Origin: Paractinoplanes bogorensis
GTDB taxonomy: Bacteria > Actinomycetota > Actinomycetes > Mycobacteriales > Micromonosporaceae
Assembly (NCBI RefSeq): GCF_018829635.1
Contig: NZ_JAHKKG010000022.1
Span: 1-64,000, forward strand
Direction of reading: 5' to 3'
Length of the DNA: 64,000 nt
The notes beneath the pieces are model-generated. The model had not been told where the DNA came from and did not search any database. It was given only the letters and a program-made list of their open reading frames with translations. Numbering within the stretch: position 1 is the first letter of the stretch; each line of letters starts with the position of its first letter. Below, one piece after another: positions 41,297-50,815 of the stretch. The position numbers and the translations under genes were made by a program.

Positions 41297-43147
41297 CTAC
41301 TGGTCGACCGGATCCACTCCGGGACGGATGCGCCACACCAGCACGTCGTCGACGCGCTCGGGTTCGCCCAGCAGTTCGGTCGCGGTGATCTCGACGGCCG
41401 AACGGAAGAGCGGACCCTCGGGACCGGTGATCTCGTCGGTCAGGAAGAGCGCGTTGATGCCCCAGCGCTGGAAGTCGGCGCGGGCGGTGGCGCGGTCGGC
41501 GTTGCTCAGGTCGGCCAGATAGCCGTAGAGGGCGGCGCGCAGGAAGAGCCAGTCGGTGGCCCGCGGGACGGCGCCGATCCGGCCCTTGCCCTCGGCGCCG
41601 TCGATGTCGGGGCCGAGGAAGTAGCCGTCGGGGATCCGGAACATCTTGCCGCCGCGGGCCATCGTGTACGCCTGCCAGCGCTGACCGTCGGCGGCCACGT
41701 TGATCGCGAACGGCAGCGCGCTGATCGTCCCGCCGTCGGGCACGTACTTCTCCCAGGTGCCGTCGGCGATGAACCGCGGCTCCGGCGTGCGGTGCCGGTA
41801 TTCGAGCGGGATCGGGAAGATCGGCAGGAGTGCGACCACGAGCCCCATCGTGAACAGCGGGCGCGGGCGGGTGTCACCGAACGCCTGCTCGCACGCCATC
41901 GCCAGGACCACTCCGAACACACCGACCAGCACCAGGGCGAAACGGGCGGGCAGGGCGGCGTCGAACAACGGCAGGTGCTGCAACGGGGCGTACAGCAAGG
42001 GAATGTCGCTCTCCCAGCCGCCGACCCGCAACCTGGGGCCGAGCGAGATGAGGAAGAACAGCCCGCCCACGATGATCAGGGCCCGCAGGGTCGCGCGGCG
42101 CTCGTCGTCCGCGCGCTGGAAGAGCATCCGCAGCGCGACGACGATCAGCACCAGGAAGGGCAGGCCGAAGAAGCTCTGCTCCTCGGTGCGGTTGGCCGCC
42201 AGGTGGTTGCTGAGCCCGGCCCAGCTGGCCAGCGAGCGGTCGGCGAACGCGAAGAACGAGAGCAGGTCTTCGGCGTAGTGGCGCTGGTTGAAGCCGGTGC
42301 CCTTGAACGTCTGCGGGCCCGCGAAGTGCATGTAGAGCGGGTAGGCGAGCAGGGCGCCGGCCACCACGGCGGTCACGCCCAGCCCGGCCAGGAACTTCGG
42401 CAGCGCGGCCCGCGCCTCGGCCCGGTTGACCGGAGCCGCCGCCCAGGCGATGACGAACACGCCGCCGGCCAGCGCCGCGAAGAACAGTCCCTCGGCCGCG
42501 ATCGAGAAGCCGAGAGCCAGGGTGAGACCCAGCAGGAGGCCGTTGCGCAGCCATCGGCTCGAGTCGCGCATCTTGAGCAGACGCCACAGCACGAGCGGGG
42601 CGATCCAGCCCGACGTCCAGTTGAGGTGACCGTTGGCGTGGGCGACGAAGCCGGGCGCGAAGCCGCAGAACAGACCGGCCAGCGCGGCCGCGGCCCGGTT
42701 GGCGGTGATCCAGCGGCCGAGGAAGAGGTACCAGGCGAAGGCGGAGCCGGCCAGGTTGAGCGTGAGGACCGTCAGGAACGTCACCTGCGGGCCGGCCAGC
42801 CAGGTCAGCGGCGCGAACAGGATCGCGTACACCGTGATCGAGGTGTTGGCGGCCAGGTTGACGCCGTCCGGCACGTTGAGCAGGTCGGTGAAGAACGGGT
42901 CGCCGCCGTGCTGGATCAGGTGGACGCCGTACGACAGCACCCACTCGAAGAACGCCTGGTCGCCCACGTTCTCGGCGACGGCGTGCTGAAACGGGTCCGA
43001 CCAGAGCCGGCTGATCACATAGGTGGCCAGCACGAGCGCGGCGAGCGCGACGAACAGATGCGACCGCCACCGCCGGGTCGCCACAGGGGCGTCGGGCGGG
43101 GCCGGCTCATCGGCGGCGGACGTGGTGGTGGGAACGGCGACGGACAT
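41297..43147 (-). CDS. Large polytopic membrane protein, GT-C glycosyltransferase-like
   Basis: A 616-residue integral membrane protein with about 11 transmembrane helices (residues 30-440) and a C-terminal extracytoplasmic domain of 160 residues. The loop FQHAVAENVGDQAFFEWVLSYGVHLIQHGGDPFFTDLLNVPDG after the first helix, with acidic residues, and GHLNWTSGWIAPLVLW are typical of GT-C transferases that use polyprenyl-phosphate sugars. Its product probably modifies a cell-envelope glycan. The gene sits between the SDR gene (31 bases upstream) and lipB, so it belongs to the same transcript though it has no obvious link to lipoate. Confidence 0.78.
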   Translation of the reverse strand: MSVAVPTTTSAADEPAPPDAPVATRRWRSHLFVALAALVLATYVISRLWSDPFQHAVAENVGDQAFFEWVLSYGVHLIQHGGDPFFTDLLNVPDGVNLAANTSITVYAILFAPLTWLAGPQVTFLTVLTLNLAGSAFAWYLFLGRWITANRAAAALAGLFCGFAPGFVAHANGHLNWTSGWIAPLVLWRLLKMRDSSRWLRNGLLLGLTLALGFSIAAEGLFFAALAGGVFVIAWAAAPVNRAEARAALPKFLAGLGVTAVVAGALLAYPLYMHFAGPQTFKGTGFNQRHYAEDLLSFFAFADRSLASWAGLSNHLAANRTEEQSFFGLPFLVLIVVALRMLFQRADDERRATLRALIIVGGLFFLISLGPRLRVGGWESDIPLLYAPLQHLPLFDAALPARFALVLVGVFGVVLAMACEQAFGDTRPRPLFTMGLVVALLPIFPIPLEYRHRTPEPRFIADGTWEKYVPDGGTISALPFAINVAADGQRWQAYTMARGGKMFRIPDGYFLGPDIDGAEGKGRIGAVPRATDWLFLRAALYGYLADLSNADRATARADFQRWGINALFLTDEITGPEGPLFRSAVEITATELLGEPERVDDVLVWRIRPGVDPVDQ

Positions 43148-43178
43148 CAGCCGCAGGTTAGCAAGCCGACGCCGTCGC

Positions 43179-44087
43179 TCAGCGGGATGCCGCCGGTTGT
43201 TGTCCGACCGCCGCTTGCAGCGCGGACTCGATGGTCGGGTGGGTCCACCGGAAGCCGCTGCGTTCGAGCACCCCCGGAACGACCCGCGTGCTGCGCAGGG
43301 ACTCGCCGGCCAGCTCGCCCAGCACCAGGTGCAGGGCCGGGCTCGGGACGCTGAGCAGGGCGGGGCGGTGCACCGCGTCGGCGAACGCCTTGGTGAACTC
43401 GTTGTTGGTGGCGGGCTGGGCCCCGACGATGTTGACCGGGCCCGAGATGTCTTCGCGCTCGAGCAGGAACTCGGCCGCGCCGAGCCAGTCGGGCGCGGTC
43501 GACCACGGCATCCACTGCTTGCCACCGCCGAGCTTGGCCCCGCCGCCCAGCTTGAACACCAGCAGCAGCCGCTCGACCAGGGTCTCGACGGCGATGCCGG
43601 TGCGGAGCAGTACGACCCGGACGCCGGCGTCCTCGGCGGGGCGGGCGGCGGCCTCCCAGACGCGGCACAGGTCGGCCAGGAACGTGCTGCCGGCGGGCGC
43701 CTCTTCGGTGACCGGGTTGTCGCCGGTGTCGCCGTACCAGCCGACGGCCGACGCCTGCAGCAGCGTGCGCGGGCGGTCGGCCTCGGGGAGCTTGCTGATG
43801 GCCCGGGCGATCGTGCCGGTGGTGTCGACCCGGCTCGACCGCAGCTCGCTCTTGTAGCCGGCGGTCCAGCGCTTGGCGCCGACGTTCGCGCCGGACAGGT
43901 TGATCACGACGTCGGCCGCCGCGACCAGGTGGGGGTCGAGCTGACCCTGGGCGGGCTGCCAGGACGCCTCATCGGGCTTCTGAGCGGGCCGGCGCACCAG
44001 CCGGGTCACGTCGTGGCCGCTGCCCCGCAGGCGCTCGACGAGGGGAGCGCCGAGAAACCCGGAACCACCAGAGATCAGGATCCGCAT
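43179..44087 (-). CDS. TIGR01777-family NAD(P)-binding epimerase-like protein
   Basis: A 302-residue extended SDR of the TIGR01777 (SDR39U1-like) family. It begins MRILISGGSGFLGAPLVERL, the Rossmann dinucleotide motif, and contains ADVVINLSGANVGAKRWTAGYKSELRSSRV, SAVGWYGDTGD (in place of the YxxxK site) and a C-terminal DUF1731 segment VVPGVLERSGFRWTHPTIESAL. It is the standard neighbour of sucB and lipB in actinobacteria (Rv2216 counterpart). Enzymatic function is not known. ATG 44087 is chosen; an ATG at 44099 is an alternative. Confidence 0.93.
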   Translation of the reverse strand: MRILISGGSGFLGAPLVERLRGSGHDVTRLVRRPAQKPDEASWQPAQGQLDPHLVAAADVVINLSGANVGAKRWTAGYKSELRSSRVDTTGTIARAISKLPEADRPRTLLQASAVGWYGDTGDNPVTEEAPAGSTFLADLCRVWEAAARPAEDAGVRVVLLRTGIAVETLVERLLLVFKLGGGAKLGGGKQWMPWSTAPDWLGAAEFLLEREDISGPVNIVGAQPATNNEFTKAFADAVHRPALLSVPSPALHLVLGELAGESLRSTRVVPGVLERSGFRWTHPTIESALQAAVGQQPAASR

Positions 44088-44127
44088 GGTTCCCATCATG
44101 CCCCGAAGTGAACCCGTTCAAAACGAA

Positions 44128-44153
44128 GAGGGCGCCCCGAACGGGACGCCCTC
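44128..44153 (-). terminator. Terminator of the lpdA-sucB operon
   Basis: A 12-position stem with one mismatch (GAGGGCGCCCCG 44128-44139 with CGGGACGCCCTC 44142-44153) and a two-base loop lies 16 bases past the sucB stop on the minus strand and is followed by CTTCGTTTTGAAC, a short T run, as expected for an intrinsic terminator. Confidence 0.85.
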
Positions 44154-44168
44154 TCCGACTTGCTTTTG

Positions 44169-45974
44169 TTACGCGATACCGAGGTCACCCTCGAAGTGCC
44201 CGGCCTCCAGGCGCTCCTTCATGGTGACCAGGAAGCGGGCGGCGTCGGCGCCGTCCACGATCCGGTGGTCGTAGCTGAGCGCCAGGTAGACCATCGAGCG
44301 CGGGACGATGATCTCGCCCAGCTCGGGGTCGGTGATGACCACGGCCCGCTTGACCACGGCGCCGGTGCCCAGGATGCCGACCTGCGGCTGGTTGATGATC
44401 GGGGTGTCGAAGAGCGCGCCCCGGCTGCCCGTGTTGGTCAGCGTGAACGTGCCGCCCGAGATCTCGTCCGGCCCGATCTTGTTGTTGCGGGTGCGGTCGG
44501 CCACGTCGGCGATCCGCTTGGCCAGGCCGGCCAGGTTGAGGTCGCCCGCGTCCTTGATCACCGGGACGATCAGGCCCTTGGGCGTGTCGACCGCCATGCC
44601 GAGGTGCTCGGCGTCGTGGTAGGTGACCGTGCCCGCTTCCTGGTCGATCGACGAGTTCACGACCGGGTGCTGGCGCAGCGCCTCGACCGCGGCCAGCGCG
44701 AAGAACGGCAGGTAGCTGAGCTTGACGCCGTTCTTCTGCAGGAAGTCGGCCTTGGCCTTGTTGCGCAGCTGGGCGATCTTGGTCACGTCGACCTCGACCA
44801 CCGTGGTGAGCTGGGCCGAGATCTGCAGCGACTCGACCATGCGGCGGGCGATCACCGCGCGGGTGCGGGTCAGCTTCTCGGTCCGGCCGCGCAGCGGGCT
44901 CGCCTCCGGCTTGGGCGCCGGGGCCTTCGCGGCGGCGGGGGCAGCAGCGGCGGGGGCCGGAGCCGCCTTGGCCGCGGCGGCCTTGTCGGCGGCGTCGGTG
45001 ACGTCCTGCTTGCGGATGCGCCCGCCGACACCGGTGCCGGTCAGGGTCGACAGGTCGACGCCCTTGTCGGCGGCCAGCTTGCGGACCAGCGGGGTGACGT
45101 AACCGGCGTCGCCGGCACCGTTCGGGCTGGCCTGCTCGACCCGCGGCTGGGACGGCGCGGGCGGCTCGGCCTTGGCCTCGGCGGCCACCGGGTCCTTCGC
45201 GGTCTCGGCCTCGGGGGCCGGGTCGGCGTAGGACTCGCCGGACGGCGCGAAGTCGGGGGCCGGAGCCGACTCGATCTTCGGCGCGGCCTGCTGCTGGGGC
45301 GCGGGAGCCGGCGCGGGCTTCTCCTCGGCGGGAGCGGAGGCCGGGGCGGCCCCGGCAGCGCCGATGATCGCCAGGTCGGCGCCGACGTCGGCGGTCTCGT
45401 CCTCCTGCACCTTGATCTCGAGCACGGTGCCCGCGACCGGCGAGGGGATCTCGGTGTCGACCTTGTCGGTGGAGACCTCGAGCAGCGGCTCGTCGACCTC
45501 GATCGTGTCGCCGACCTGCTTGAGCCAGCGGGTGACGGTGCCCTCGGTGACGCTCTCGCCGAGCGCGGGCATCTTGACCGCGGTGCCCTCGCCGCCGCCG
45601 GTGGGAGCGGCGGTCTGCGGGGCCGGGGCCTCCTCCTCGACCGGCTTCTCGGTCGAGGGGGTGTCCAGCGCGGCGGGCTCCGGCTCGGGCTCGGGCTCGG
45701 CCTGCTTCTCCGGCGCGGGGGCGGCCGCCTCTTCGCCGTCGCCCGAGATGACCGCGAGCTCGCTGCCGACGTCGGCCGTCTCGTCCTCGCCGACGACGAT
45801 CCGCGTCAGCACACCCGCGGCCGGCGACGGGATCTCGGTGTCGACCTTGTCGGTCGAGACCTCGAGCAGCGGCTCGTCGGCCTCCACCCGCTCGCCCTCC
45901 TGCTTGAGCCAGCGAGTGACGGTGCCCTCGGTGACGCTCTCACCCAGCCGCGGCATGGTGACCGATGTCGGCAT
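44169..45974 (-). CDS. sucB: Dihydrolipoamide acyltransferase (2-oxoglutarate dehydrogenase E2 type)
   Basis: The E2 core of a 2-oxo acid dehydrogenase complex, 601 residues. Two lipoyl domains at about 1-80 and 125-205 each carry EVSTDKVDTEIPSP with the lipoylated Lys, joined by Ala/Pro-rich linkers. A peripheral subunit-binding domain follows (YVTPLVRKLAADKGVDLSTLTGTGVGGRIRKQDV), then the catalytic domain with the HRIVDG active site near residue 568. In actinobacteria this gene (dlaT/sucB) serves pyruvate and/or 2-oxoglutarate dehydrogenase. It is 35 bases downstream of lpdA in one operon. Its lipoyl groups are made by the nearby LipA and LipB. Confidence 0.95.
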   Translation of the reverse strand: MPTSVTMPRLGESVTEGTVTRWLKQEGERVEADEPLLEVSTDKVDTEIPSPAAGVLTRIVVGEDETADVGSELAVISGDGEEAAAPAPEKQAEPEPEPEPAALDTPSTEKPVEEEAPAPQTAAPTGGGEGTAVKMPALGESVTEGTVTRWLKQVGDTIEVDEPLLEVSTDKVDTEIPSPVAGTVLEIKVQEDETADVGADLAIIGAAGAAPASAPAEEKPAPAPAPQQQAAPKIESAPAPDFAPSGESYADPAPEAETAKDPVAAEAKAEPPAPSQPRVEQASPNGAGDAGYVTPLVRKLAADKGVDLSTLTGTGVGGRIRKQDVTDAADKAAAAKAAPAPAAAAPAAAKAPAPKPEASPLRGRTEKLTRTRAVIARRMVESLQISAQLTTVVEVDVTKIAQLRNKAKADFLQKNGVKLSYLPFFALAAVEALRQHPVVNSSIDQEAGTVTYHDAEHLGMAVDTPKGLIVPVIKDAGDLNLAGLAKRIADVADRTRNNKIGPDEISGGTFTLTNTGSRGALFDTPIINQPQVGILGTGAVVKRAVVITDPELGEIIVPRSMVYLALSYDHRIVDGADAARFLVTMKERLEAGHFEGDLGIA

Positions 45975-46009
45975 GTCTCAGAACTCCTTAACCGCTTCGT
46001 TACGACAGA

Positions 46010-47398
46010 TCAGCTGTGGGCGTGCAGGGGCTTGCCGGCCAGCGCCAGGAACGCCTCGCCGAGCGCCTCGTTCTGCGTCGGGTGGGCGTGGATCAGCTGG
46101 GCGACCTCTTCCGGGAACGCCTCCCAGTTGTAGATCAGCTGGGCCTCGCCGACCAGTTCGCTCATGCGGGCGCCGACCATGTGGACGCCCAGGACCGGGC
46201 CGTCGTTGAGGCGGACCAGCTTGATGAAGCCGGCGGTCTTGAGGATCTGGCTCTTGCCGTTGCCGCCGAGGTTGTAGTTGTACGTCGAGATCTTGTCCGC
46301 GCCGTACTGCTCCTTGGCCTTGGCCTCGGTCAGGCCCATCGAGGCGACCTCGGGGTCGGAGTAGGTGACCCGGGGGATGCCCGCCTCGTCGATCGGCGCC
46401 GGGCGCAGGCCCGCGATCTCCTCGGCCACGAAGATGCCCTGCTGGAAACCGCGGTGGGCGAGCTGCAGGCCGGGCACGATGTCGCCGACGGCGTAGATGT
46501 TGCCGACGCCGGTGTGCAGGCGCTCGTTGGTGATCACGAAGCCGCGGTCGAGCGTGATGCCCTGCTGCTCGTAGCCCAGGTCGGCCGTCGTCGGGCCGCG
46601 GCCGACCGCGACCAGCAGCACCTCGGCCTCGACGGTCTCGCCACCGGCGATCGTCGCGCGCACGCCGTTGGCGGTGTGCTCGACCTTCTCGAACGGCTTG
46701 CCGACCTTGAAGTTGATCTTCCGCTTGCGGAACGCCCGCTCGACCGCCTTGGAGATCTCCTCGTCCTCGGCCGCGACCAGGCGGGGGAGGGCCTCGAGGA
46801 TGGTGACGTCGGCGCCGAAGGCCTTCCACACGCTGGCGAACTCGACGCCGATGACGCCGCCGCCGAGCACGATCGCGGACGACGGCACGCGGTCCAGCTT
46901 CAGCGCGTGCTCGCTGGTGATGACCCGCTTGCCGTCGACCTCGAGGCCGGGCAGCGAGCGCGAGTAGGAGCCGGTCGCCAGGATCACGTTGCGCCCGGTG
47001 TACCGCTTGCCGTCGACCTCGACCGTGTCCTGGGCGACGAGCTTGCCCGCACCCGGCACGATCGTGATCTTGTCCTGCTTGAGCAGGCCCTGCAGGCCCT
47101 TGTAGAGGCGCGCGACCACGCCGTCCTTGTAGGCGTTGACGCCGGCCATGTCGATGCCGACGAGCTCGGCCTTGACGCCGAACTGCTCGCTCTCGCGGGT
47201 CTGCTCGGCGACCTCGGCCGCGTGCAGCAGGGCCTTGGTCGGGATGCAGCCGCGGTGCAGGCAGGTGCCGCCCAGCTCGGCCTTGTCGATCAGCGCGACG
47301 GAGAGGTTGAGCTCGGCCGCGCGCAGGGCGGCCGCATAACCACCGCTGCCGGCACCGAGGATGACGATGTCGAAAGTTCCGCCGTTCGGCTGGCTCAC
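46010..47398 (-). CDS. lpdA: Dihydrolipoyl dehydrogenase
   Basis: The FAD-dependent E3 component that reoxidises dihydrolipoyl groups with NAD+. The 462-residue protein has the FAD motif VILGAGSGGYAAALRA, the redox disulphide C46/C51 in GGTCLHRGCIPTKALL, the NAD motif VLGGGVIGVEFASVW, the second FAD site YAVGDI, and the C-terminal catalytic HAHPTQNEAL. Start is GTG. It heads the lpdA-sucB operon and is divergent from a 109-residue hypothetical gene. It would serve the 2-oxo acid dehydrogenase complexes and the glycine cleavage system (GcvT at 49.6 kb). Confidence 0.97.
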   Translation of the reverse strand: MSQPNGGTFDIVILGAGSGGYAAALRAAELNLSVALIDKAELGGTCLHRGCIPTKALLHAAEVAEQTRESEQFGVKAELVGIDMAGVNAYKDGVVARLYKGLQGLLKQDKITIVPGAGKLVAQDTVEVDGKRYTGRNVILATGSYSRSLPGLEVDGKRVITSEHALKLDRVPSSAIVLGGGVIGVEFASVWKAFGADVTILEALPRLVAAEDEEISKAVERAFRKRKINFKVGKPFEKVEHTANGVRATIAGGETVEAEVLLVAVGRGPTTADLGYEQQGITLDRGFVITNERLHTGVGNIYAVGDIVPGLQLAHRGFQQGIFVAEEIAGLRPAPIDEAGIPRVTYSDPEVASMGLTEAKAKEQYGADKISTYNYNLGGNGKSQILKTAGFIKLVRLNDGPVLGVHMVGARMSELVGEAQLIYNWEAFPEEVAQLIHAHPTQNEALGEAFLALAGKPLHAHS

Positions 47399-47562
47399 GT
47401 TGACTCCAGTGTTCGCGTCGTTGCCATGCGGGTCACACAGGGAAACGGGTCACAGTACGTCCTGGCCATCTTGTCACTTGACGATCCCGCGGACGCAGTC
47501 AGGCTCCCCGCCACGGGCGTGCTCGAAGTACTCTTGCCGAAATTGAGCAGAAGGAGCGAGCG

Positions 47563-47892
47563 GTGGCCTGGTTTCGGCGTCGCCAGGAGCCGCGTGCTGC
47601 GGCCGGACGAGCGGTGGACCGTGCCGATCTCGAATATCTCGCGGAGTTCGTCCGCTCCCGGCGCGGAGTCGAGGCGTTCATCGAGCCGCGGACGACGGTG
47701 ACCGAGACCACGGTGTTGCTCGTGGCACACGACGGCGAGTGGACGCGCCGGCGCACCGAGACTCCCGAGATCGCCCGGCGGTGGGCTCATCAACTGAGCG
47801 TTCCCATCTACGACGTGCGGCTCATGGGCTATCCGCAGCGGATGCGTGACTACAACGAGCGCCAGAAGCGGCGCCCCGCCCAGGAAAACTGA
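47563..47892 (+). CDS. Conserved hypothetical protein
   Basis: A 109-residue soluble basic protein (MAWFRRRQEPRAAAGRAVDRADLEYLAEFVRSRRGVEAFIEPRTTVTETTVLLVAHDGEWTRRR). The pattern resembles a small conserved actinobacterial family found beside lpdA/pepA; I know no function. GTG start with AAGGAG upstream. It is convergent with pepA, the two separated by a perfect 12-bp hairpin that would stop transcription from both sides. Confidence 0.75.
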   Translation: MAWFRRRQEPRAAAGRAVDRADLEYLAEFVRSRRGVEAFIEPRTTVTETTVLLVAHDGEWTRRRTETPEIARRWAHQLSVPIYDVRLMGYPQRMRDYNERQKRRPAQEN

Positions 47893-47895
47893 CAC

Positions 47896-47922
47896 GGTTC
47901 CGGGCGCCGCGCGCCCGGAACC
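47896..47922. terminator. Bidirectional terminator between the hypothetical gene and pepA
   Basis: A perfect 12-bp stem, GGTTCCGGGCGC (47896-47907) with GCGCCCGGAACC (47911-47922), and a CGC loop lie between the stops of two convergent genes. The symmetrical stem suits termination in both directions, although flanking T runs are weak. Confidence 0.88.
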
Positions 47923-47930
47923 GGAAATAA

Positions 47931-49466
47931 TCAGCCCAACTGGTCGATAACCGACAGCAGGGTACGAATCGGGACGCCCGTGCCGCCCTTGGTCCAGTAG
48001 CCCGACGGCTCGCCCGTGTGGTAGCTCGGGCCCGCGATGTCGATGTGCGCCCACTCGACGCCCTCGGCCACGAACTCGCGCAGGAAGACACCGCCCTGCA
48101 GCATGTGCCCGGCCCGGTCGAGGCTCGTGTTGGTCTGCGAGATGTCGGCGATGTCGGACTCCATGCCCTTGCGCACCTCGTCCGGCAGCGGCATCGGCCA
48201 GGCCGGCTCGCCGACCTCGTCGCCCGCCCGGCGCACCCGCTCGACCGCGTCGTCCGAGCCCATCAGGCCCGAGATGCGCTTGCCCAGCGAGATCACCTGG
48301 CCGCCGGTCAGCGTCGACGTCTCGAACACGTAGTCGGTGCCGTCGGCGCAGGCCCGGGCGATCGCGTCGGCCAGCACCATCCGGCCCTCGGCGTCGGTGT
48401 TGTACACCTCGGCCCGCTTGCCGTTGAACATGGTGATGACATCGCCCGGCCGGTACGCCGTACCGGAAGGCATGTTCTCGGCCATGGCCAGATAGGCACT
48501 CACCGCGACCCGGGGCTTGAGCGCGGCGACGGCCAGCATGGTGGCGCCCACCGCGGCCGCGCCGGCCATGTCGGACTTCATCTCCCACATGCCGGCCGAC
48601 GGCTTGATGCTGATGCCACCGGTGTCGAACGTGATGCCCTTGCCGACCAGCGCCACCCGCTTCGGCGACTCGACCCCCTCGGGCGTGTAGGTCAGCTTGA
48701 CCAGGCGTGGCGGGGCCTCGGAGCCCTGGCCCACGGCCACGATGCCGCCGTAGCCGCCCGCCTTGAGCTCGTCGAAGTCGAGCACCTCGACCTCCAGCCC
48801 GGTGCCCTTGGCCGCGGCCACCACGGCGTCGGCGAACTGCGGCGGGCGCAGCATGTTGGGCGGGGTGTTGACCCAGTCACGGGTCAGGCGCACCGCGCGG
48901 CTCACGGTCTCGGCCCGGGTCACCTCGGCCGCGGCGGCCGCGTCGCTCGCGTCCGGCACGTGCACCTGCAGGGCCGACACCGGGTCACGCCGGTTGGGCT
49001 GCGGCTTGGTCTTGTAGCCGGCGAACTTGTACGACCCCAGCAGCGCGCCCTCGAGGATCGCGCGCAGCACCGACGGCGCGTCCTCGTCGTCGGGCAGCGG
49101 CAGGGCGAGCGCGACGGTGGCGCTGCCGGCCAGCGAGCGCACCGCGGCACCGGTGCCCCGGCGCAGCGTCTCCAGGTTGGGCGCCGACCCGGACGGCTCG
49201 TCGCCCAGCCCGACCGCCACCACCAGCGGCGCGGAGATCGTGCCGAGGGTGGCCAGCTTGGTCACCTCACCGGGCGCGCCGCTCGCGCCGAGCAGCGCCA
49301 GCGTCGACGTCAGCTTGCCGTCGAACGCGGCGGCGATGCTCTCGGCACCGGCGGCCGGCAGCAGGGCGCCGCCCTCGTCGGGCTGGCTGTGCAGGCCGAT
49401 GACGATGGCGTCGACGGCCAATTCGGCCGGGTCGGTGTCGACCAGGCTGAGGCTGGGCTGGCTCAC
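47931..49466 (-). CDS. pepA: Leucyl aminopeptidase (M17)
   Basis: A cytosolic two-metal aminopeptidase of family M17 releasing N-terminal residues from peptides. The 511-residue protein has the metal-binding KGITFDTGGISIKPSAGMWEMKSDMAGAAAV and the signature NTDAEGRMVLADA. The N-terminal macro-like domain is also present. In actinobacteria it sits near gcvT and lpdA (Rv2213 counterpart). Start is in a good position 113 bases from the divergent gcvT start; promoter elements are shared in that gap. Confidence 0.96.
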   Translation of the reverse strand: MSQPSLSLVDTDPAELAVDAIVIGLHSQPDEGGALLPAAGAESIAAAFDGKLTSTLALLGASGAPGEVTKLATLGTISAPLVVAVGLGDEPSGSAPNLETLRRGTGAAVRSLAGSATVALALPLPDDEDAPSVLRAILEGALLGSYKFAGYKTKPQPNRRDPVSALQVHVPDASDAAAAAEVTRAETVSRAVRLTRDWVNTPPNMLRPPQFADAVVAAAKGTGLEVEVLDFDELKAGGYGGIVAVGQGSEAPPRLVKLTYTPEGVESPKRVALVGKGITFDTGGISIKPSAGMWEMKSDMAGAAAVGATMLAVAALKPRVAVSAYLAMAENMPSGTAYRPGDVITMFNGKRAEVYNTDAEGRMVLADAIARACADGTDYVFETSTLTGGQVISLGKRISGLMGSDDAVERVRRAGDEVGEPAWPMPLPDEVRKGMESDIADISQTNTSLDRAGHMLQGGVFLREFVAEGVEWAHIDIAGPSYHTGEPSGYWTKGGTGVPIRTLLSVIDQLG

Positions 49467-49579
49467 TGAAGGCTCTCCGCGGACTTTCGGGGCCGGGCCG
49501 CCTCATGGGCCGCGCCGACTGGTCGTGGGGTGTCCCCGCGACTCTAACCACATGCAAGGTCACGGGTAAGTTGACTCTC

Positions 49580-50662
49580 ATGTCTGCCGACGCCCTTTCT
49601 CGTTCCCCGTTGCACGAGCGTCATGTCGCCCTCGGTGCGAAGTTCGCCGCTTTCGGGGGCTGGGAGATGCCGCTGGAATACGCGGGCGGCGGCGTCATCA
49701 AGGAGCACACGGCCGTACGGGAAGCCTCGGGTGTGTTCGATGTTTCCCACCTGGGCAAGGCGCGCGTACGCGGTGCGGGTGCCGCCGCCTACGTCAACGC
49801 GTGCCTGACCAACGACCTCGGCCGCATCGCCCCCGGCCAGGCGCAATACACGCTGTGCTGCGCGTCCGACGGTGGCGTGGTCGACGACCTCATCGCCTAC
49901 CTGATCTCGGACGACGAGGTCTTCCTCATCCCCAATGCGGCGAACACCGCTTCCGTCGTACGCCTCCTCGCCGCCGACGCCCCGGCCGGGCTCACGGTCA
50001 CCGACGAACACCGGTCGTACGCGGTCCTCGCCGTCCAGGGCCCGCAGTCGCCCGCGGTACTGGCCAAGATCGGTTTCCCCACCCCCGACGACTACATGGC
50101 GTTCGTCCCGTCGGGCGACCTGATCGTCTGCCGAACGGGTTACACCGGCGAGCACGGCTACGAACTGGTCGTCCCGTGGGACTCCGCGCCCGAGGTGTGG
50201 GACTCACTGATCGACGCCGGGGTGCGCCCGTGCGGCCTGGGCGCCCGCGACACGCTGCGCACCGAGATGGGCTACCCCCTGCACGGCCAGGAGCTGACGC
50301 TCGACATCACGCCGGTGCAGGCCCGCTCGGGCTGGGCGGTCGGCTGGAACAAGCCGGCGTTCTGGGGGCGCGAGGCGCTCACCGCCGAGAAGGCGGCGGG
50401 TCCGCGGCGCACGCTGCGCGGCCTCGAGCTGACCGGCCGCGGAATTCCGCGCGGACACATGCACGTGTACGCCGGCGAGTCGCTGGTGGGCGAGACAACC
50501 AGCGGAACGTTCTCACCGACCAAGAAGATCGGGATCGCGCTGGCCCTGATCGACACGGCAGCCGGCGTGAACGACGGCGACCTGCTCGAGATCGACATCC
50601 GGGGCCGCCGCACCGAGGCCCGCGTGGTGAAGCCCCCGTTCGTGCAGCCGTCGGTCCGCTGA
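49580..50662 (+). CDS. gcvT: Glycine cleavage system aminomethyltransferase (T protein)
   Basis: GcvT releases ammonia from the lipoyl-bound aminomethyl group on GcvH and passes the one-carbon unit to tetrahydrofolate. The 360-residue length is normal. Motifs seen: FGGWEMPLEY, GVFDVSHLGKARVRG, CRTGYTGEHGYEL, PCGLGARDTLRTEMGYPLHGQEL and TSGTFSPTKKIGIALAL, with the conserved folate-site Asp region. ATG 49580 is chosen. gcvH and gcvP are not in the window. A CGTACGGGAA motif site lies in it at 49714. Confidence 0.97.
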   Translation: MSADALSRSPLHERHVALGAKFAAFGGWEMPLEYAGGGVIKEHTAVREASGVFDVSHLGKARVRGAGAAAYVNACLTNDLGRIAPGQAQYTLCCASDGGVVDDLIAYLISDDEVFLIPNAANTASVVRLLAADAPAGLTVTDEHRSYAVLAVQGPQSPAVLAKIGFPTPDDYMAFVPSGDLIVCRTGYTGEHGYELVVPWDSAPEVWDSLIDAGVRPCGLGARDTLRTEMGYPLHGQELTLDITPVQARSGWAVGWNKPAFWGREALTAEKAAGPRRTLRGLELTGRGIPRGHMHVYAGESLVGETTSGTFSPTKKIGIALALIDTAAGVNDGDLLEIDIRGRRTEARVVKPPFVQPSVR

Positions 50663-50815
50663 GGCCGGTCTGAATACGGCCGTTCATGGCTGCAGCACCA
50701 TTCTGTGCCCGAAATAGGGCACCTCGACGCCGGCATGGCGAGCCACGTTGCCACCGCGAGGCCTGGACTGTGGAAGGTCTGTGCGACGCTGCTAGGGCAG
50801 AAGCTGTCGTGGGCG

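Noticed and set aside
44160..49469. Long plus-strand frames opposite sucB, lpdA and pepA
   Set aside because: All are shadows of highly conserved enzymes with complete active sites on the minus strand.
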